In this document: piece after piece, positions 44,821 to 54,697 of the stretch
How the letters are laid out: every line of letters starts with the position of its first letter
How positions within the stretch are numbered: position 1 is the first letter of the stretch
DNA from: Variovorax sp. RA8
GTDB taxonomy: Bacteria > Pseudomonadota > Gammaproteobacteria > Burkholderiales > Burkholderiaceae_C
Assembly (NCBI RefSeq): GCF_901827175.1
Contig: NZ_LR594662.1
Coordinates: 3,658,001-3,722,000, forward strand
DNA length: 64,000 bases
Direction: 5' to 3'
Notes under the pieces: model-generated
Databases searched by the model: none
Told to the model about the DNA's origin: nothing
What the model saw: the letters and a program-made list of their open reading frames with translations, nothing else
Made by a program: the position numbers and the translations under genes

Positions 44821-46305
44821 TCACTCTTGGCCGGCGAACCAGTGTTCGCGGGCCTTCAAGATCAGGTTCTTGGCTTCATCGGCGCTCTGGCCGGTGATTT
44901 CGGTGAGTTCGTCGACCGCGAGGTCGGCCAGGTCGTCGCGCGTATGCACGCCAGCCTCGGCCAGCTTCGGGATCAGGGCGGGGTCGAGGCCCGCGAGATC
45001 GCGCAGGTCCTGCGAGACGCTTTCGACGTTCTCTTCCCGGGCGATTTCCATGGTGAGCAGCGCATCCTTGGCGCGCGAGCGCAGCTCGTTGATCGTGTCC
45101 TCGTCGAAGCTCTCGATTTCGAGCAACTCGGAGATCGGCACGTAGGCCACCTCCTCAAGGCTGGTGAAGCCCTCGGAGATAAGGATGTCGGCGATCTCCT
45201 CGTCGACGTCGAGCTTCTCCATGAAGAGCTTGCGGCTGGCGTCGGTCTCGCTCGCCTGCTTCTGGGCAGACTCGTTGGCATCCATGATGTTGATCTTCCA
45301 GCCGGTCAGCTCGGAGGCGAGCCGCACGTTCTGGCCGCCGCGGCCAATCGCAATCGCGAGGTTCTCCTCGTCGACCACCACGTCCATGGCGTGCTTTTCC
45401 TCGTCGACCACGATCGAGGACACGTTGGCCGGGGCCAGCGCGCCGATCACGAACTGTGCCGGGTCCTCGCTCCACAGCACGATGTCCACGCGCTCGCCGG
45501 CGAGCTCGTTGGTGACGGCGTTGACGCGCGTGCCGCGCACGCCGACGCAGGTGCCGATCGGGTCGACACGCTTGTCGTGCGAGAGCACCGCGATCTTGGC
45601 CCGCGAGCCGGGGTCGCGGGCGCAGCTCTTGATCTCCAGCAGGCCCTGCTCGATCTCGGGCACTTCCTGGCGGAACAGCTCGATCATGAACTCGGGCGCC
45701 GCGCGCGACAGGATGATGGGCGCGCCGCGCAGCGTGAGGTCGACCTCCATGATCATGGCCCGTACGCGATCGCCGTTGCGCAGGTTCTCCTTGGAGATCA
45801 TTTCGCTGCGGCGCAGGCGCCCTTCGACGCGTCCCGCCTCGACGATGATGTCGCCCTTGTCGAGCCGCTTGACGGTGCCGGTGAAGATCTTCTCGCCGCG
45901 CGACATGAAGTCGTTGAGCAGCATCTCGCGCTCGGCGTCGCGGATCTTCTGCAGGATGACCTGCTTGGCCGCCATCGCGCCGATGCGCCCGATCGGCACC
46001 GAGTCCACCGACTCCTCGATGTACTCGTCGACCTCGATGTCGGGCATCTCTTCCTTGGCCTCGAACAGCAGGATCTCCTGGTCGGGCAGCTGCAGGCCCG
46101 CCTCGTCGGGCACCACGTGCCAGCGGCGGAAGGTCTCGTAGTCGCCGCTGTCGCGATCCACCGCAACGCGGATGTCCACATCGCCCTGGTAGAGCTTCTT
46201 GGTGGCCTGCGCCAAGGCGGACTCGACCGCGCCGAAGACGACGTCGCGTTCGACGTTCTTCTCGCGCGAGATCGCATCCACCAACATCAACATTTCGCGA
46301 TTCAT
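44821..46305 (-). CDS. nusA: Transcription termination/antitermination factor NusA
   Basis: 494 residues. Binds RNA polymerase and nascent RNA to control pausing, termination and antitermination. The order is: N-terminal polymerase-binding domain ([20 protein letters not shown]), S1 domain (about 135-200, [20 protein letters not shown]), KH domains ([40 protein letters not shown]) and two acidic C-terminal repeats that bind the polymerase alpha subunit ([35 protein letters not shown]). It is between rimP (17-base gap) and infB. Confidence 0.98.
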   Translation of the reverse strand: MNREMLMLVDAISREKNVERDVVFGAVESALAQATKKLYQGDVDIRVAVDRDSGDYETFRRWHVVPDEAGLQLPDQEILLFEAKEEMPDIEVDEYIEESVDSVPIGRIGAMAAKQVILQKIRDAEREMLLNDFMSRGEKIFTGTVKRLDKGDIIVEAGRVEGRLRRSEMISKENLRNGDRVRAMIMEVDLTLRGAPIILSRAAPEFMIELFRQEVPEIEQGLLEIKSCARDPGSRAKIAVLSHDKRVDPIGTCVGVRGTRVNAVTNELAGERVDIVLWSEDPAQFVIGALAPANVSSIVVDEEKHAMDVVVDEENLAIAIGRGGQNVRLASELTGWKINIMDANESAQKQASETDASRKLFMEKLDVDEEIADILISEGFTSLEEVAYVPISELLEIESFDEDTINELRSRAKDALLTMEIAREENVESVSQDLRDLAGLDPALIPKLAEAGVHTRDDLADLAVDELTEITGQSADEAKNLILKAREHWFAGQE

Positions 46306-46322
46306 GCCACCACTCTCCTTGT

Positions 46323-46946
46323 TCAGTCCGACACCGTCATGTCGGGTTTGGGCCTGCGCCCCTTGAAATCCACGATCGGGGCGAGCCGCGCCTCGCGCAG
46401 CTCGTCCAGGGTGAAGCCCAGCGCCTGCATCGGGGCGGGCGCGCGCTTCGTGCTGATCTTCTGGCCGGGCTTCGGCGCCGTCTTTCCTTCGGGCTCCTGG
46501 CTCCAGACGATCTGCCAGCCCTGGGACCCATCGGCCCCTGCGACCCGCTCCAGCGTGCCGCGAAATTTCTTGCGGTTGGCGGCCACCTGCCCCCCAGCGG
46601 CGGCGCCCATGGGCGCCTTCAGCGTGATGTCGATCACCTCGCCGACGAAACGTTCGAAATCCTGCGCATTGCGCAGCGGCCGGTCAATCCCCGGCGAAGA
46701 AACCTCAAGCCGCTTGTAGTCGACGCCGTCCACCTCGAGCGCGAACTGCAGCTGGCGGGTGACCTTCTCGCAATCCTCGACGGTAACAAGAGCCTCCGGC
46801 GCGCCCGGTGCCGCTGCCTCCGATGTGGGGCCGCTCCAGGGCAAATCAATCGTGACACGCAGCAGTCCTCCCGCCGAGCGTTCGATCTCGACCAGGTCGT
46901 AGCCGAGGCCGGCCACGGTTCGTTCCACTGTCTGCTGCAATGCCAC
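46323..46946 (-). CDS. rimP: Ribosome maturation factor RimP
   Basis: 207 residues. Needed for 30S subunit maturation. Recognisable are [45 protein letters not shown] and the hallmark [26 protein letters not shown] split across the central strand. The C-terminal half has an Ala/Gly insertion and a basic tail, longer than E. coli RimP (about 150 residues). It is first in the rimP-nusA-infB-rbfA-truB-typA unit, whose promoter must lie in 46947-47010. Confidence 0.95.
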   Translation of the reverse strand: MALQQTVERTVAGLGYDLVEIERSAGGLLRVTIDLPWSGPTSEAAAPGAPEALVTVEDCEKVTRQLQFALEVDGVDYKRLEVSSPGIDRPLRNAQDFERFVGEVIDITLKAPMGAAAGGQVAANRKKFRGTLERVAGADGSQGWQIVWSQEPEGKTAPKPGQKISTKRAPAPMQALGFTLDELREARLAPIVDFKGRRPKPDMTVSD

Positions 46947-47010
46947 GTGCTTGAGTGCGCCTTCTGTGTGTGTCGGTGCGCCGCCCGCCCAGCGCCCCGG
47001 AAAATGCTTC

Positions 47011-47051
47011 GACCAATAAAAAACGGGCGGTAGGTACCCGCCCGTTTGGTC
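47011..47051 (-). terminator. Intrinsic terminator of the MFS gene
   Basis: Read on the minus strand, a perfect 10-bp stem AAACGGGCGG / CCGCCCGTTT with a 7-base loop runs into TTTTTTATT. It lies about 50 bases after the stop of the MFS gene (47097) and separates it from rimP. The outer arms GACCAA/TTGGTC lengthen the structure. Confidence 0.85.
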
Positions 47052-47096
47052 GTGAGCCTCGAATTATATGCCAATCGTGTCAGGAAACGCTGCTTT

Positions 47097-48302
47097 CTAG
47101 GCGGCAAAGGCGCCTGCCGACCGCCTGGCACGCCACCAGACCCAGGCGAACAGCAGCGCGCCGAAAGCCAACGCAGCAGCGGCCACGAGCAGCGGCAGGG
47201 TGAAGGAGCCCGTGCGCTGGGCCAGCGGGGCGGCGAAGAGCGGTCCAAGGATCTGCCCGACGCCATAGGAAGCCGTCGCATAGCCGATCAGCCCGGCCGC
47301 CGCGTTGCCCCGCAGGCGACGCGCCTCCCGCATTGCGAACAGGGTGATTACCGTGAATGGCAGCCCCAGCAGCAGGCTGCCCAGCATGAAGCCGGCGATG
47401 CTCGGGCGAACCACCGACAGCAGCACGCCGAGCGCCTGCAGCCCGTAGGCGAGGGCCAGCAGCAGCCGGTTGTCCCACCGGACCGGCGCCCGCGCGCCGA
47501 TCAGCGCGCCCGGAACCACCGCCAGACCGAACAGGGGCCAGAAGAAGTCGGGCCAGGACGAGCCCGGCAGCGCCTGGCGCGCAATCACGGGCAAGAAGGT
47601 GGCTGTGATGATGTAGCCGAAGCCGGCGAGGCCGTAGAGCGCAACCAGCCACCGCGCATCGGCCCGGGCGGCGGCGGAGTCGGCATGCTCGGCGGCGGCC
47701 GAGCCTGCGGCCGCCGCAGGGGCCAGGACATGGGCACCGTCGCCGAAGATGCGCCAGACCCCGACGATCAGCACCGCCGACAACAGCCCGAAGCCGATCC
47801 AGCCAGCCTCCGAGCCCCAGCGTCCGATCGTGCCACCCAGCAGACCCGTGACCGCGATGCCGATGCCGGGACCGGTGTAGATCACCCCCTGCAAGGCGGG
47901 CGCGTGGGTCTCGGCCAGGCGCCTGAGTCCCCAGCCCGATGCGAAGACGAAGGTCCACGCGCTCATGACCCCGGCCGCCGTGCGCAGCACGCCCCAGGCG
48001 GTGAAGCTGTCCCATAGCCCCATCCCGAGCAGCAGCGCCGCGGTGGCGACCAGGCCGCCGCGCACCATGGTGGCAGCCTCGATCCGGATCGCCGCGCAGG
48101 ACAGCGCGCCCACGAAATAACCCAGGTAATTGAGCGAGGCCAGCAGTCCGCCCGCTTCCAGGCCCAGCCGGCCCTCGTGCAGCATGACCGGCAGCATGGG
48201 CGTGAAGGCGAATCGCCCGAGGCCCATCGCCACCGCCAGGGCCACCATGCAGGCCAGCGCCGCGCGCCACGCGCCGCGCCGGTCGCTTCCGATTGTCGAC
48301 AT
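47097..48302 (-). CDS. YbfB/YjiJ-family MFS transporter
   Basis: 401 residues with about twelve membrane helices. The N-terminus MVALAVAMGLGRFAFTPMLPVM and the ALNYLGY-like segment ASLNYLGYFVGAL are hallmarks of the YbfB/YjiJ subgroup of MFS proteins. Other landmarks are GVIYTGPGIGIAVTGLLGG and GYATASYGVGQILGPL. Members are uncharacterised drug- or sugar-efflux-like permeases. It is transcribed alone towards a strong terminator; the yej genes upstream run in the same direction but end 23 bases before its start. Confidence 0.9.
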   Translation of the reverse strand: MSTIGSDRRGAWRAALACMVALAVAMGLGRFAFTPMLPVMLHEGRLGLEAGGLLASLNYLGYFVGALSCAAIRIEAATMVRGGLVATAALLLGMGLWDSFTAWGVLRTAAGVMSAWTFVFASGWGLRRLAETHAPALQGVIYTGPGIGIAVTGLLGGTIGRWGSEAGWIGFGLLSAVLIVGVWRIFGDGAHVLAPAAAAGSAAAEHADSAAARADARWLVALYGLAGFGYIITATFLPVIARQALPGSSWPDFFWPLFGLAVVPGALIGARAPVRWDNRLLLALAYGLQALGVLLSVVRPSIAGFMLGSLLLGLPFTVITLFAMREARRLRGNAAAGLIGYATASYGVGQILGPLFAAPLAQRTGSFTLPLLVAAAALAFGALLFAWVWWRARRSAGAFAA

Positions 48303-48325
48303 CGATACGTTCCGGATTCTTTTAA

Positions 48326-49939
48326 TCAGCCAATGGCCGCGGCCACCAGCTTTTGCGTGTAGGGATGCTCCGGCGCATCGAGGACCCGCAGGGCAGCGCC
48401 GGATTCGAGGATCGCACCGTCCTTCATGACGATGACCTGGTGCGCCATGGCCCGGATCACCTCGACATCGTGCGTGATCAGCAGGTAGCTCAAGCCGCGC
48501 TCGCGCTGCAGGCGCTGCAACAGGCCCAGCACCTGCTTCTGGATGGTGACGTCGAGGGCGCTGGTGGGCTCGTCGAGCACCAGGAGCCGCGGGTCGACGA
48601 TCAGCGCCCGCGCGATGGCCAGGCGCTGGCGCTGGCCGCCGGAGAATTCGTGGGGATAGCGATCGAGGAGCGACGGGAACTGGGCCTCGGTCAGGCCCAC
48701 ATCGGCCAAGGCCTCGAGCGCGCGCACGCGGCGGGCGGCGGTGTCGAACTCGGGCGCATGCACCGTCAGGCCTTCGCCGACGATCTGCTCCACCGTCATG
48801 CGCGGCGAGAGTGAGGAGAACGGGTCCTGGAACACGACCTGCATCTGCCGGCGCAGCGCGCGGTCGCTCGCCCGGCCGCTCTTCCAGCGCTGGCCCGCGA
48901 CGGCCAGGCTGCCACCGTGCTTGAGCAGGCCCAGGGCGGCCAGGGCCAGGGTCGACTTGCCCGAGCCCGACTCCCCCACCACTCCCAGTGTCTCGCCCTG
49001 CCCGATGCGGAAATCCGCGCCTTGCACCGCCACGAACTCGCCCTTGCGGAACCAGCCGGCAAAGCCGGGACGCGAGACCGGGTAGCCCACCCGCAGGCCG
49101 TGGGCCTCCAGCACCGGCGGCTCCTGCTGGGGGGGCACGGGCGGCACATCGCGCGCGGGTCGGCTGTCCATCAGCATGCGGGTGTAGGCATGCTGCGGAT
49201 TGCCGAACACTTCGGCCACGGCGCCCTGCTCGACGATCGCACCGTTCTCCATCACCGCTACGCGGTCGGCAAAGCGGCGCACCAAGTTGAGGTCGTGCGT
49301 GATCATCAGCATGGCCATGCGGTGCTTGTCCTGCAGGTCGGCCAGCAGGTCCAGGATCTGCGCCCGCACCGTCACGTCGAGCGCCGTGGTGGGCTCGTCG
49401 GCCAGCAGCAGGCGCGGCTTGCAGGCCAGGGCCATGGCGATCATGGCGCGCTGGCGCTGGCCGCCCGAAAGCTGGTGCGGAAAGGCCCGCGCCCGGCGCG
49501 CCGGCTCCGGGATGCCGGTGTCGGCCAGGAGCTGGACCGCCGCCTCCTGCGCCGCGCGCTTGGGCAGCGCCTCGTGCACTTCCAGAACCTCGGCGATCTG
49601 GTCACCCACGGTGTAGAGCGCGTTCAGCGCGGTCATCGGCTCCTGGAAGATCATCGCGACCTCCTTGCCGCGGATGGCGCGCAGCTCGCGCTCGGGCAGG
49701 GTCAGCAGATCGCGCGGGCCGGCGCCCTCCCCGTTCCCCGCCAGCCGCGCGTGGCCGGACACTTCGGCGTTGAGGGCCAGCCGAAGCAGGCTCAGTGCTG
49801 TCACGGTCTTGCCGGAGCCCGATTCGCCCACCAGGGCCAGCTTCTCGCCGGGCGCGATGCCGAAGTCGATGCCGTGCACCACTTCCTTGCCACCGAAGGC
49901 GACACGCAGGCCCCGCACCTCAAGCAGCGCTGCGCTCAC
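48326..49939 (-). CDS. yejF: Peptide ABC transporter dual ATP-binding protein, YejF-like
   Basis: 537 residues containing two complete ABC ATPase domains. The first has Walker A GESGSGKTVTALSLL, signature LSGGQRQRAMIAMAL and LLLADEPTTALDV. The second, after a Pro-rich linker and an oligopeptide-type extension, has GESGSGKSTLALAALG, FSGGQRQRLAIARAL and LLVLDEPTSALDV. This tandem layout is that of YejF, the motor of the YejABEF importer for peptides such as microcin C. GTG 49939 overlaps the permease stop as GTGA. Last gene of yejABEF. Confidence 0.93.
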   Translation of the reverse strand: MSAALLEVRGLRVAFGGKEVVHGIDFGIAPGEKLALVGESGSGKTVTALSLLRLALNAEVSGHARLAGNGEGAGPRDLLTLPERELRAIRGKEVAMIFQEPMTALNALYTVGDQIAEVLEVHEALPKRAAQEAAVQLLADTGIPEPARRARAFPHQLSGGQRQRAMIAMALACKPRLLLADEPTTALDVTVRAQILDLLADLQDKHRMAMLMITHDLNLVRRFADRVAVMENGAIVEQGAVAEVFGNPQHAYTRMLMDSRPARDVPPVPPQQEPPVLEAHGLRVGYPVSRPGFAGWFRKGEFVAVQGADFRIGQGETLGVVGESGSGKSTLALAALGLLKHGGSLAVAGQRWKSGRASDRALRRQMQVVFQDPFSSLSPRMTVEQIVGEGLTVHAPEFDTAARRVRALEALADVGLTEAQFPSLLDRYPHEFSGGQRQRLAIARALIVDPRLLVLDEPTSALDVTIQKQVLGLLQRLQRERGLSYLLITHDVEVIRAMAHQVIVMKDGAILESGAALRVLDAPEHPYTQKLVAAAIG

Positions 49940-50976
49940 TTGTCGGCCTTCCGCGGATCGAGCGCATCGCGCAATGCGTCGCCCATGAAGGTCAGGAGCA
50001 TCAGCGTCACGACAAGCACGCCAAAGGTGGAGATCGAGATCCACCAGGCATCTATGTTGGCCTTGCCCTGGCTCAGCAACTCGCCCAGCGAGGGCGTGCC
50101 CGGCGGCACGCCCAGGCCCAGGAAGTCGAGCGAGGTGAGCGCCAGGATCGCCGAACTCATGCGAAACGGCAGGAAGGTCACGACCGGCGTCATGCTGTTG
50201 GGCAGGATATGGCGCCGCATGATCTGCAGATTGCCCACACCGAGCGCGCGCGCGGCCCGCACATAGTCCATCTGCCGATTGCGCAGAAACTCGGCGCGCA
50301 CGTAGTCCGACAGGCCCATCCAGCCGAACAGGCTCAGCAGGACCAGCAGCAGCGCCACGCTGGGCGCGAAGATGGCGCTGAAGATGATCAGCAGATAGAG
50401 CTCGGGCATGGAGCTCCAGATCTCGATGAAGCGCTGGAAAGCGAGGTCGGTCTTCCCGCCGAAGTAGCCCTGGAGCGCCCCCGTCACGATACCCAGCACC
50501 ACGCCGATGGCGGTGAGCGCCAGCGCGAACAGGACGCTGACGCGAAAGCCGTAGATCAGCTGCGCCAGCAGGTCGCGGCCGCGGTCGTCACTGCCCAGGA
50601 AATTCTCCCTCGAAGGGGCGGCCGGGTTGGGCGATGTCGCGAAGTAGTTGAGCGTCTTCGGGCCGTAGGGATTGGGCGCATAGATCGCCCAGTTGCCGCC
50701 CTGGGTGATTCGCTCGCGGATGAACGGATCGAGATAGTCTGCGGGCGTTTCGAAATCGCCGCCAAAGGTCTTCTCGGAGTAGTCGCGCAGCACCGGGAAG
50801 TAGGTCTGCCCTTCGTAGCGCACCACGAGCGGCTTGTCGGTCGAAACAATCTCGGCGAACAGGCTCAGGACCACTAGGACGCTGAAGAGCACCAGGCTCC
50901 AGAATCCGAGCTTGTTGCGCTTGAAGCGCAGCCAGGCGCGCCGGGCGGGGGAAACGGAGGGCACCGCGCTAGTCAA
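49936..50976 (-). CDS. yejE: Peptide ABC transporter permease, YejE-like
   Basis: 346 residues. The N-terminus (RRAWLRFKRNKLGFWSLVLFSVLVVLSLF) is the OppC-type start with one helix, followed by a long periplasmic loop with the YejE pattern FPVLRDYSEKTFGGDFETPADYLDP and then ENFLGSDDRGRDLLAQLIYGFRVSV. The inner-membrane permease core carries the EAA-like ATPase contact YVRAARALGVGNLQIMRRHILPN. It overlaps yejB by eight bases and yejF by four. Confidence 0.94.
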   Translation of the reverse strand: MTSAVPSVSPARRAWLRFKRNKLGFWSLVLFSVLVVLSLFAEIVSTDKPLVVRYEGQTYFPVLRDYSEKTFGGDFETPADYLDPFIRERITQGGNWAIYAPNPYGPKTLNYFATSPNPAAPSRENFLGSDDRGRDLLAQLIYGFRVSVLFALALTAIGVVLGIVTGALQGYFGGKTDLAFQRFIEIWSSMPELYLLIIFSAIFAPSVALLLVLLSLFGWMGLSDYVRAEFLRNRQMDYVRAARALGVGNLQIMRRHILPNSMTPVVTFLPFRMSSAILALTSLDFLGLGVPPGTPSLGELLSQGKANIDAWWISISTFGVLVVTLMLLTFMGDALRDALDPRKADK

Positions 50977-52003
50977 ACTTCACTCTCGGGTCCACGAGGA
51001 CGTAGCAGAGATCGGAAACGAGCTTGGTCACGAGGCCGATCAGGGTGAAAAGGTAGAGGGTGCCGAGCACCACAGGGTAGTCGCGCCTGATCACGCTCTC
51101 GTAGCTCAGGAGGCCCAGCCCGTCGAGCGAGAACAGGGTCTCGATCAGCAGCGACCCGGTGAAGAAGGCGCCGATGAAGGCGGCTGGAAAGCCCGTGATG
51201 ATCGGAATGAGCGCATTGCGGAACACGTGCTTCCAAAGCACCTTGCGCTCGGTCAGTCCCTTGGCGCGCGCGGTCAGCACGTACTGCTTGCGAATCTCCT
51301 CGAGGAAGGAATTCTTGGTCAGCATCGCGGTCACGGCAAAGCTCCCCAGCACCATGGCCGTCACCGGCAGCGCAATGTGCCACAGGTAGTCGACGATCTT
51401 CGCACCCCATCCCAGGCTGTCCCAGTTGGACGACGTCAGTCCGCGCAGGGGGAACCACTGGAGTTGCCCGCCGAATACCACGAGCAATGCCACCCCCAGC
51501 ACGAAACCCGGAATGGCATAGCCCACCAGCACGATCAGCGTGGTGACGGTGTCGAATCGCGATCCGGCACGGACGGCCTTCGCCACGCCGAGCGGCACCG
51601 CGATCAGGTAGCTGATGAAGAAGGTCCAGAGGCCGAGGCTGACGGACACCGGGAGCTTCTCCTTGACCAGTTCCCAGACGTCCTTGTGCTGGTAGAAGCT
51701 GGTCCCCAGGTCGAAGCGGGCGAAGGACTTGAGCATCATCCAGAAGCGTTCCGCAGGTGGCTTGTCGAAGCCGTAGAGCTTCTTGATTTCCTCGATGCGC
51801 TTCTCGTCCAGGCCCTGCCGGCCGCGGTAGCCGGCGCCCGAGCTGGCCGCGCGCTCGCCGCCCGAATCCCGCCCCTGCAGCTGCGCCACCATCTGCTCGA
51901 CCGGCCCGCCCGGCACGAACTGGACCGTGACGAAGGTCAGCAGCAGCACGCCGAAGAGCGTGGGCACCATCAGCAGCAGGCGTTTGAGGATGTAGCTGGC
52001 CAT
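50969..52003 (-). CDS. yejB: Peptide ABC transporter permease, YejB-like
   Basis: 344 residues. An OppB-type permease with the opening YILKRLLLMVPTLFGVLLLTFVTVQFVPGGPVEQM and the YejB-specific first loop (KRIEEIKKLYGFDKPPAERFW). The core has LPVSVSLGLWTFFISYLIAVPLG and the EAA-like loop LTARAKGLTERKVLWKHVFRNALIP. It forms the transmembrane pore together with YejE. It begins seven bases after the yejA stop. Confidence 0.95.
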   Translation of the reverse strand: MASYILKRLLLMVPTLFGVLLLTFVTVQFVPGGPVEQMVAQLQGRDSGGERAASSGAGYRGRQGLDEKRIEEIKKLYGFDKPPAERFWMMLKSFARFDLGTSFYQHKDVWELVKEKLPVSVSLGLWTFFISYLIAVPLGVAKAVRAGSRFDTVTTLIVLVGYAIPGFVLGVALLVVFGGQLQWFPLRGLTSSNWDSLGWGAKIVDYLWHIALPVTAMVLGSFAVTAMLTKNSFLEEIRKQYVLTARAKGLTERKVLWKHVFRNALIPIITGFPAAFIGAFFTGSLLIETLFSLDGLGLLSYESVIRRDYPVVLGTLYLFTLIGLVTKLVSDLCYVLVDPRVKFD

Positions 52004-52010
52004 CGCGATT

Positions 52011-53807
52011 TCACTTGTTGGAGGGCGATGCCCACCACGTGCTCATGGCCCAGGTATCGGCCTGGTAGTAGGGCGGGATCCGGTCCGGCAGAACGAAGGG
52101 CCGAGGCCGGTAGCCGATCAGGAAGGCGTCGCCATAGTACTGGGGCACCGAGTAGTGCCCATGCGAGAGCACGCGATCGAGCGAGCGCATTGCGGCGCTG
52201 AGCTCGGGCCGGGTCGTCGCGCTCACGACCTTCTGCAGCAGGGCATCGACGGCGGGATCCGCAATGCCCCAGATGTTCTGCGAGCCGTGGGTGGCCGCCG
52301 CCTTGGAGCCGAACAACTCCAGCAGTTCCCCGCCCGGAGCCGTGGTGCCGGGCAGGCGCACCGACGTCATCTCGAAGTCGAAGTTGTCCATGCGCTGCTG
52401 CGAGAGCGAGAAGTCCACCGTACGGAAGCTCATCCGGATGCCCAGCTTCAGCAAGGCGGTCTGCAGCGGGGTCACGACGCGGATCAGCGAAGGCTGGTCG
52501 TTCAGGAACTCGATGGTGAACACCTCGCCCTTCTCGTTGCGCAGGGCGCCATCGCGATACGTCCAGCCCGCCTCGGCCAGCAGATTCCTGGCCTTGCGCA
52601 GGTTCTCCCGCAGGCTCCCCGGAGGCGCTGTGCTCGGCGGAATCGCCGCGGGACCGAACACCTCGGGGCGCAGCTTGCCGCGCAGCGGTTCGAGCAGCGC
52701 CAGTTCGTCCGGCTTGGGCAAGCCTTCGGCGTGGAACTCGCTGTTCGGGTAGTAGCCCTGGACCCGCTTGTACAGGCCGTAGAAGAGCTGCTTGTTGAGC
52801 CACTCGAAGTCGAACGCGAGTCCGATGGCCTGCCGCACCCGGATGTCCTTGAACTTCGGGTTGCGCAGGTTGAATACATAGCCCTGGAAGTCGCCAGGAT
52901 TCTGGTTCTCGAACGCGCGCTTGACGAGTTCGCCGGATGCGAACTGCTTCCCGGTGTACTGGCGCGCCCAGTTCCGCGAGGTGAACTCACGCATGAAGTC
53001 GAACTCGCCGGCCTTGAGTCCCTCGAAGCGCGAGGTGTCGTCGAGATAGATCTTGAAGGTGATGCGATCGAAGTTGAAGAAGCCCTTGCGCACCGGGATG
53101 TCGGCACCCCAGTAGTTCGGATCGCGCGCATAGGTGATGTCGCGCCCCATGCGCGGGTTGGCGATCTGATAAGGACCGGATCCGATCGGCACCTCGGTCG
53201 TGACCTGGTCGAAAGGCTTGCCGGCTCCCCATGACCGGCTGAACACGGCCATGCCGCCGACCACCAGCGGCAGCTCGGGATTGGGGCTGGCGAAGTCGAA
53301 GCGCACGATTCGCTCGCCCAGCGCCTTGACACCCTTCACCTCTGCATAGATCGTGCGGAACTGGGGTGCCGCCAGCGGACCCGTGAGGGTCGTGAAGGAA
53401 TGCACGACGTCGGCGGCCAGCACCGGCGTACCGTCGTTGAAGCGCGCGTTGGGCCGGATGCGGAAGGTCGCCGAGCGCCTGTCGCCTGCGACCTCGACGT
53501 CCTCGGCCAGAAGCCCGTAGGCCGTGGTCGGCTCCTCCGAATTGCCGGTCAAGAGGCTCTCGAACAGCAAGGCGCCGATGCCGTAGGGCGCGGTGCCCTT
53601 GAGCGTGAAAGGATTGAACTTGTCGAAGTTCGTCGGCCGCGTCGGCGGCACCATGCGGATCTCGCCGCCCTTGGGCGCGTTCGGATTCACGTAGCTGAAA
53701 TGCCTGAAGTCCGGCGGGTACTTGATATCCCCGAACTGCGCGTACGCATAGGCAGCCCACGACGGGGCTGCCGAGAGCGCCAACCCCAAGAGCAGCCAAC
53801 CTCGCAT
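52011..53807 (-). CDS. yejA: Peptide ABC transporter substrate-binding protein, YejA-like
   Basis: About 598 residues. Periplasmic SBP of the oligopeptide class (family 5) with a Sec signal peptide ([19 protein letters not shown]). YejA-type features are [35 protein letters not shown] (two adjacent motifs), [32 protein letters not shown] and [10 protein letters not shown] 53846 would add 13 charged residues before the signal peptide and overlaps the divergent fabI start; ATG 53807 was preferred because it begins the signal sequence, though the 53846 start has the better ribosome site. It binds peptides for import by YejBEF. Confidence 0.92.
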   Translation of the reverse strand: MRGWLLLGLALSAAPSWAAYAYAQFGDIKYPPDFRHFSYVNPNAPKGGEIRMVPPTRPTNFDKFNPFTLKGTAPYGIGALLFESLLTGNSEEPTTAYGLLAEDVEVAGDRRSATFRIRPNARFNDGTPVLAADVVHSFTTLTGPLAAPQFRTIYAEVKGVKALGERIVRFDFASPNPELPLVVGGMAVFSRSWGAGKPFDQVTTEVPIGSGPYQIANPRMGRDITYARDPNYWGADIPVRKGFFNFDRITFKIYLDDTSRFEGLKAGEFDFMREFTSRNWARQYTGKQFASGELVKRAFENQNPGDFQGYVFNLRNPKFKDIRVRQAIGLAFDFEWLNKQLFYGLYKRVQGYYPNSEFHAEGLPKPDELALLEPLRGKLRPEVFGPAAIPPSTAPPGSLRENLRKARNLLAEAGWTYRDGALRNEKGEVFTIEFLNDQPSLIRVVTPLQTALLKLGIRMSFRTVDFSLSQQRMDNFDFEMTSVRLPGTTAPGGELLELFGSKAAATHGSQNIWGIADPAVDALLQKVVSATTRPELSAAMRSLDRVLSHGHYSVPQYYGDAFLIGYRPRPFVLPDRIPPYYQADTWAMSTWWASPSNK

Positions 53808-53844
53808 GCGAGAATTCTGCCCAAGATTTTCACGAGGTCGCTTC

Positions 53845-54627
53845 ATGGGCTTTCTTTCCGGCAAAAAATTCCTGATCACCGGCGTGCTGAGCAACCGCTC
53901 CATCGCCTACGGCATCGCCAAGGCCTGCCATGAGCAAGGGGCCGAGCTTGCCTTCAGCTACGTGGGCGAGCGCTTCAAGGACCGCATCACCGAGTTCGCC
54001 GCCGATTTCGGCTCCAAGCTGGTGTTCGACTGCGATGTCGGCGACGACGCCCAGATCACCAAGCTGTTCACCGACCTGGCCCAGGCCTGGCCCAGGTTCG
54101 ACGGTTTCGTGCACAGCATCGGCTTCGCGCCGCGCGAGGCGATCGCCGGCGATTTTCTCGACGGCCTGTCGCGCGAGGGCTTCAAGGTGGCGCATGACAT
54201 CAGCGCCTACAGCTTCCCCGCCATGGCCAAGGCGGCCCTGCCCTACCTCAACGACAAGTCGGCCCTGCTCACGCTCACGTACCTGGGCTCCGTACGCGCG
54301 CTGCCCAACTACAACACCATGGGCCTGGCCAAGGCCTCGCTGGAGGCCTCGGTGCGCTACCTGGCCGAGTCACTGGGCCCGAAGGGCATGCGCGTCAACG
54401 GCATCAGCGCCGGACCGATCAAGACGCTGGCAGCCAGCGGCATCAAGGGCTTCGGCAAGATCCTCTCGGTGGTGGCCGAGGTCTCGCCGATTCGCCGCAA
54501 CGTCACCATCGAGGAAGTGGGCAACGTCGCCGCCTTCCTGCTGAGCGACCTGGCCAGCGGCGTGACGGCCGAGATCACCTACGTCGACGGCGGCTTCAGC
54601 CAGGTGGTGGGCGGCATCGCCGAATAG
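53845..54627 (+). CDS. fabI: Enoyl-ACP reductase (NADH)
   Basis: 260 residues. Reduces trans-2-enoyl-ACP in the last step of each fatty-acid elongation cycle; the target of triclosan and related inhibitors. The N-terminus [25 protein letters not shown], the catalytic Tyr146 and Tyr156 with Lys163 ([20 protein letters not shown]) and [18 protein letters not shown] match FabI at the same residue numbers as the E. coli enzyme. The gene is divergent from yejA and 70 bases upstream of the DNA ligase gene. Confidence 0.97.
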   Translation: MGFLSGKKFLITGVLSNRSIAYGIAKACHEQGAELAFSYVGERFKDRITEFAADFGSKLVFDCDVGDDAQITKLFTDLAQAWPRFDGFVHSIGFAPREAIAGDFLDGLSREGFKVAHDISAYSFPAMAKAALPYLNDKSALLTLTYLGSVRALPNYNTMGLAKASLEASVRYLAESLGPKGMRVNGISAGPIKTLAASGIKGFGKILSVVAEVSPIRRNVTIEEVGNVAAFLLSDLASGVTAEITYVDGGFSQVVGGIAE

Positions 54628-54697
54628 CCGCTCGGGGCCATCTGCCGGCGGCGGGCCGGCCCGCGTCAACACAAGAAGATCATTCAGGGAACAACAC

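Noticed and set aside
43550..45145. A Ser/Ala-rich 531-codon frame opposite infB and nusA that looks like a secreted low-complexity protein
   Set aside because: Its Ser/Arg-rich blocks are the complement of the Ala/Glu/Lys-rich IF-2 linker.
54640..54660. GC-rich palindrome around CGGGCCGGCCCG after fabI as a terminator
   Set aside because: It has no loop and no T-run, and lies in generally GC-rich sequence; not convincing.
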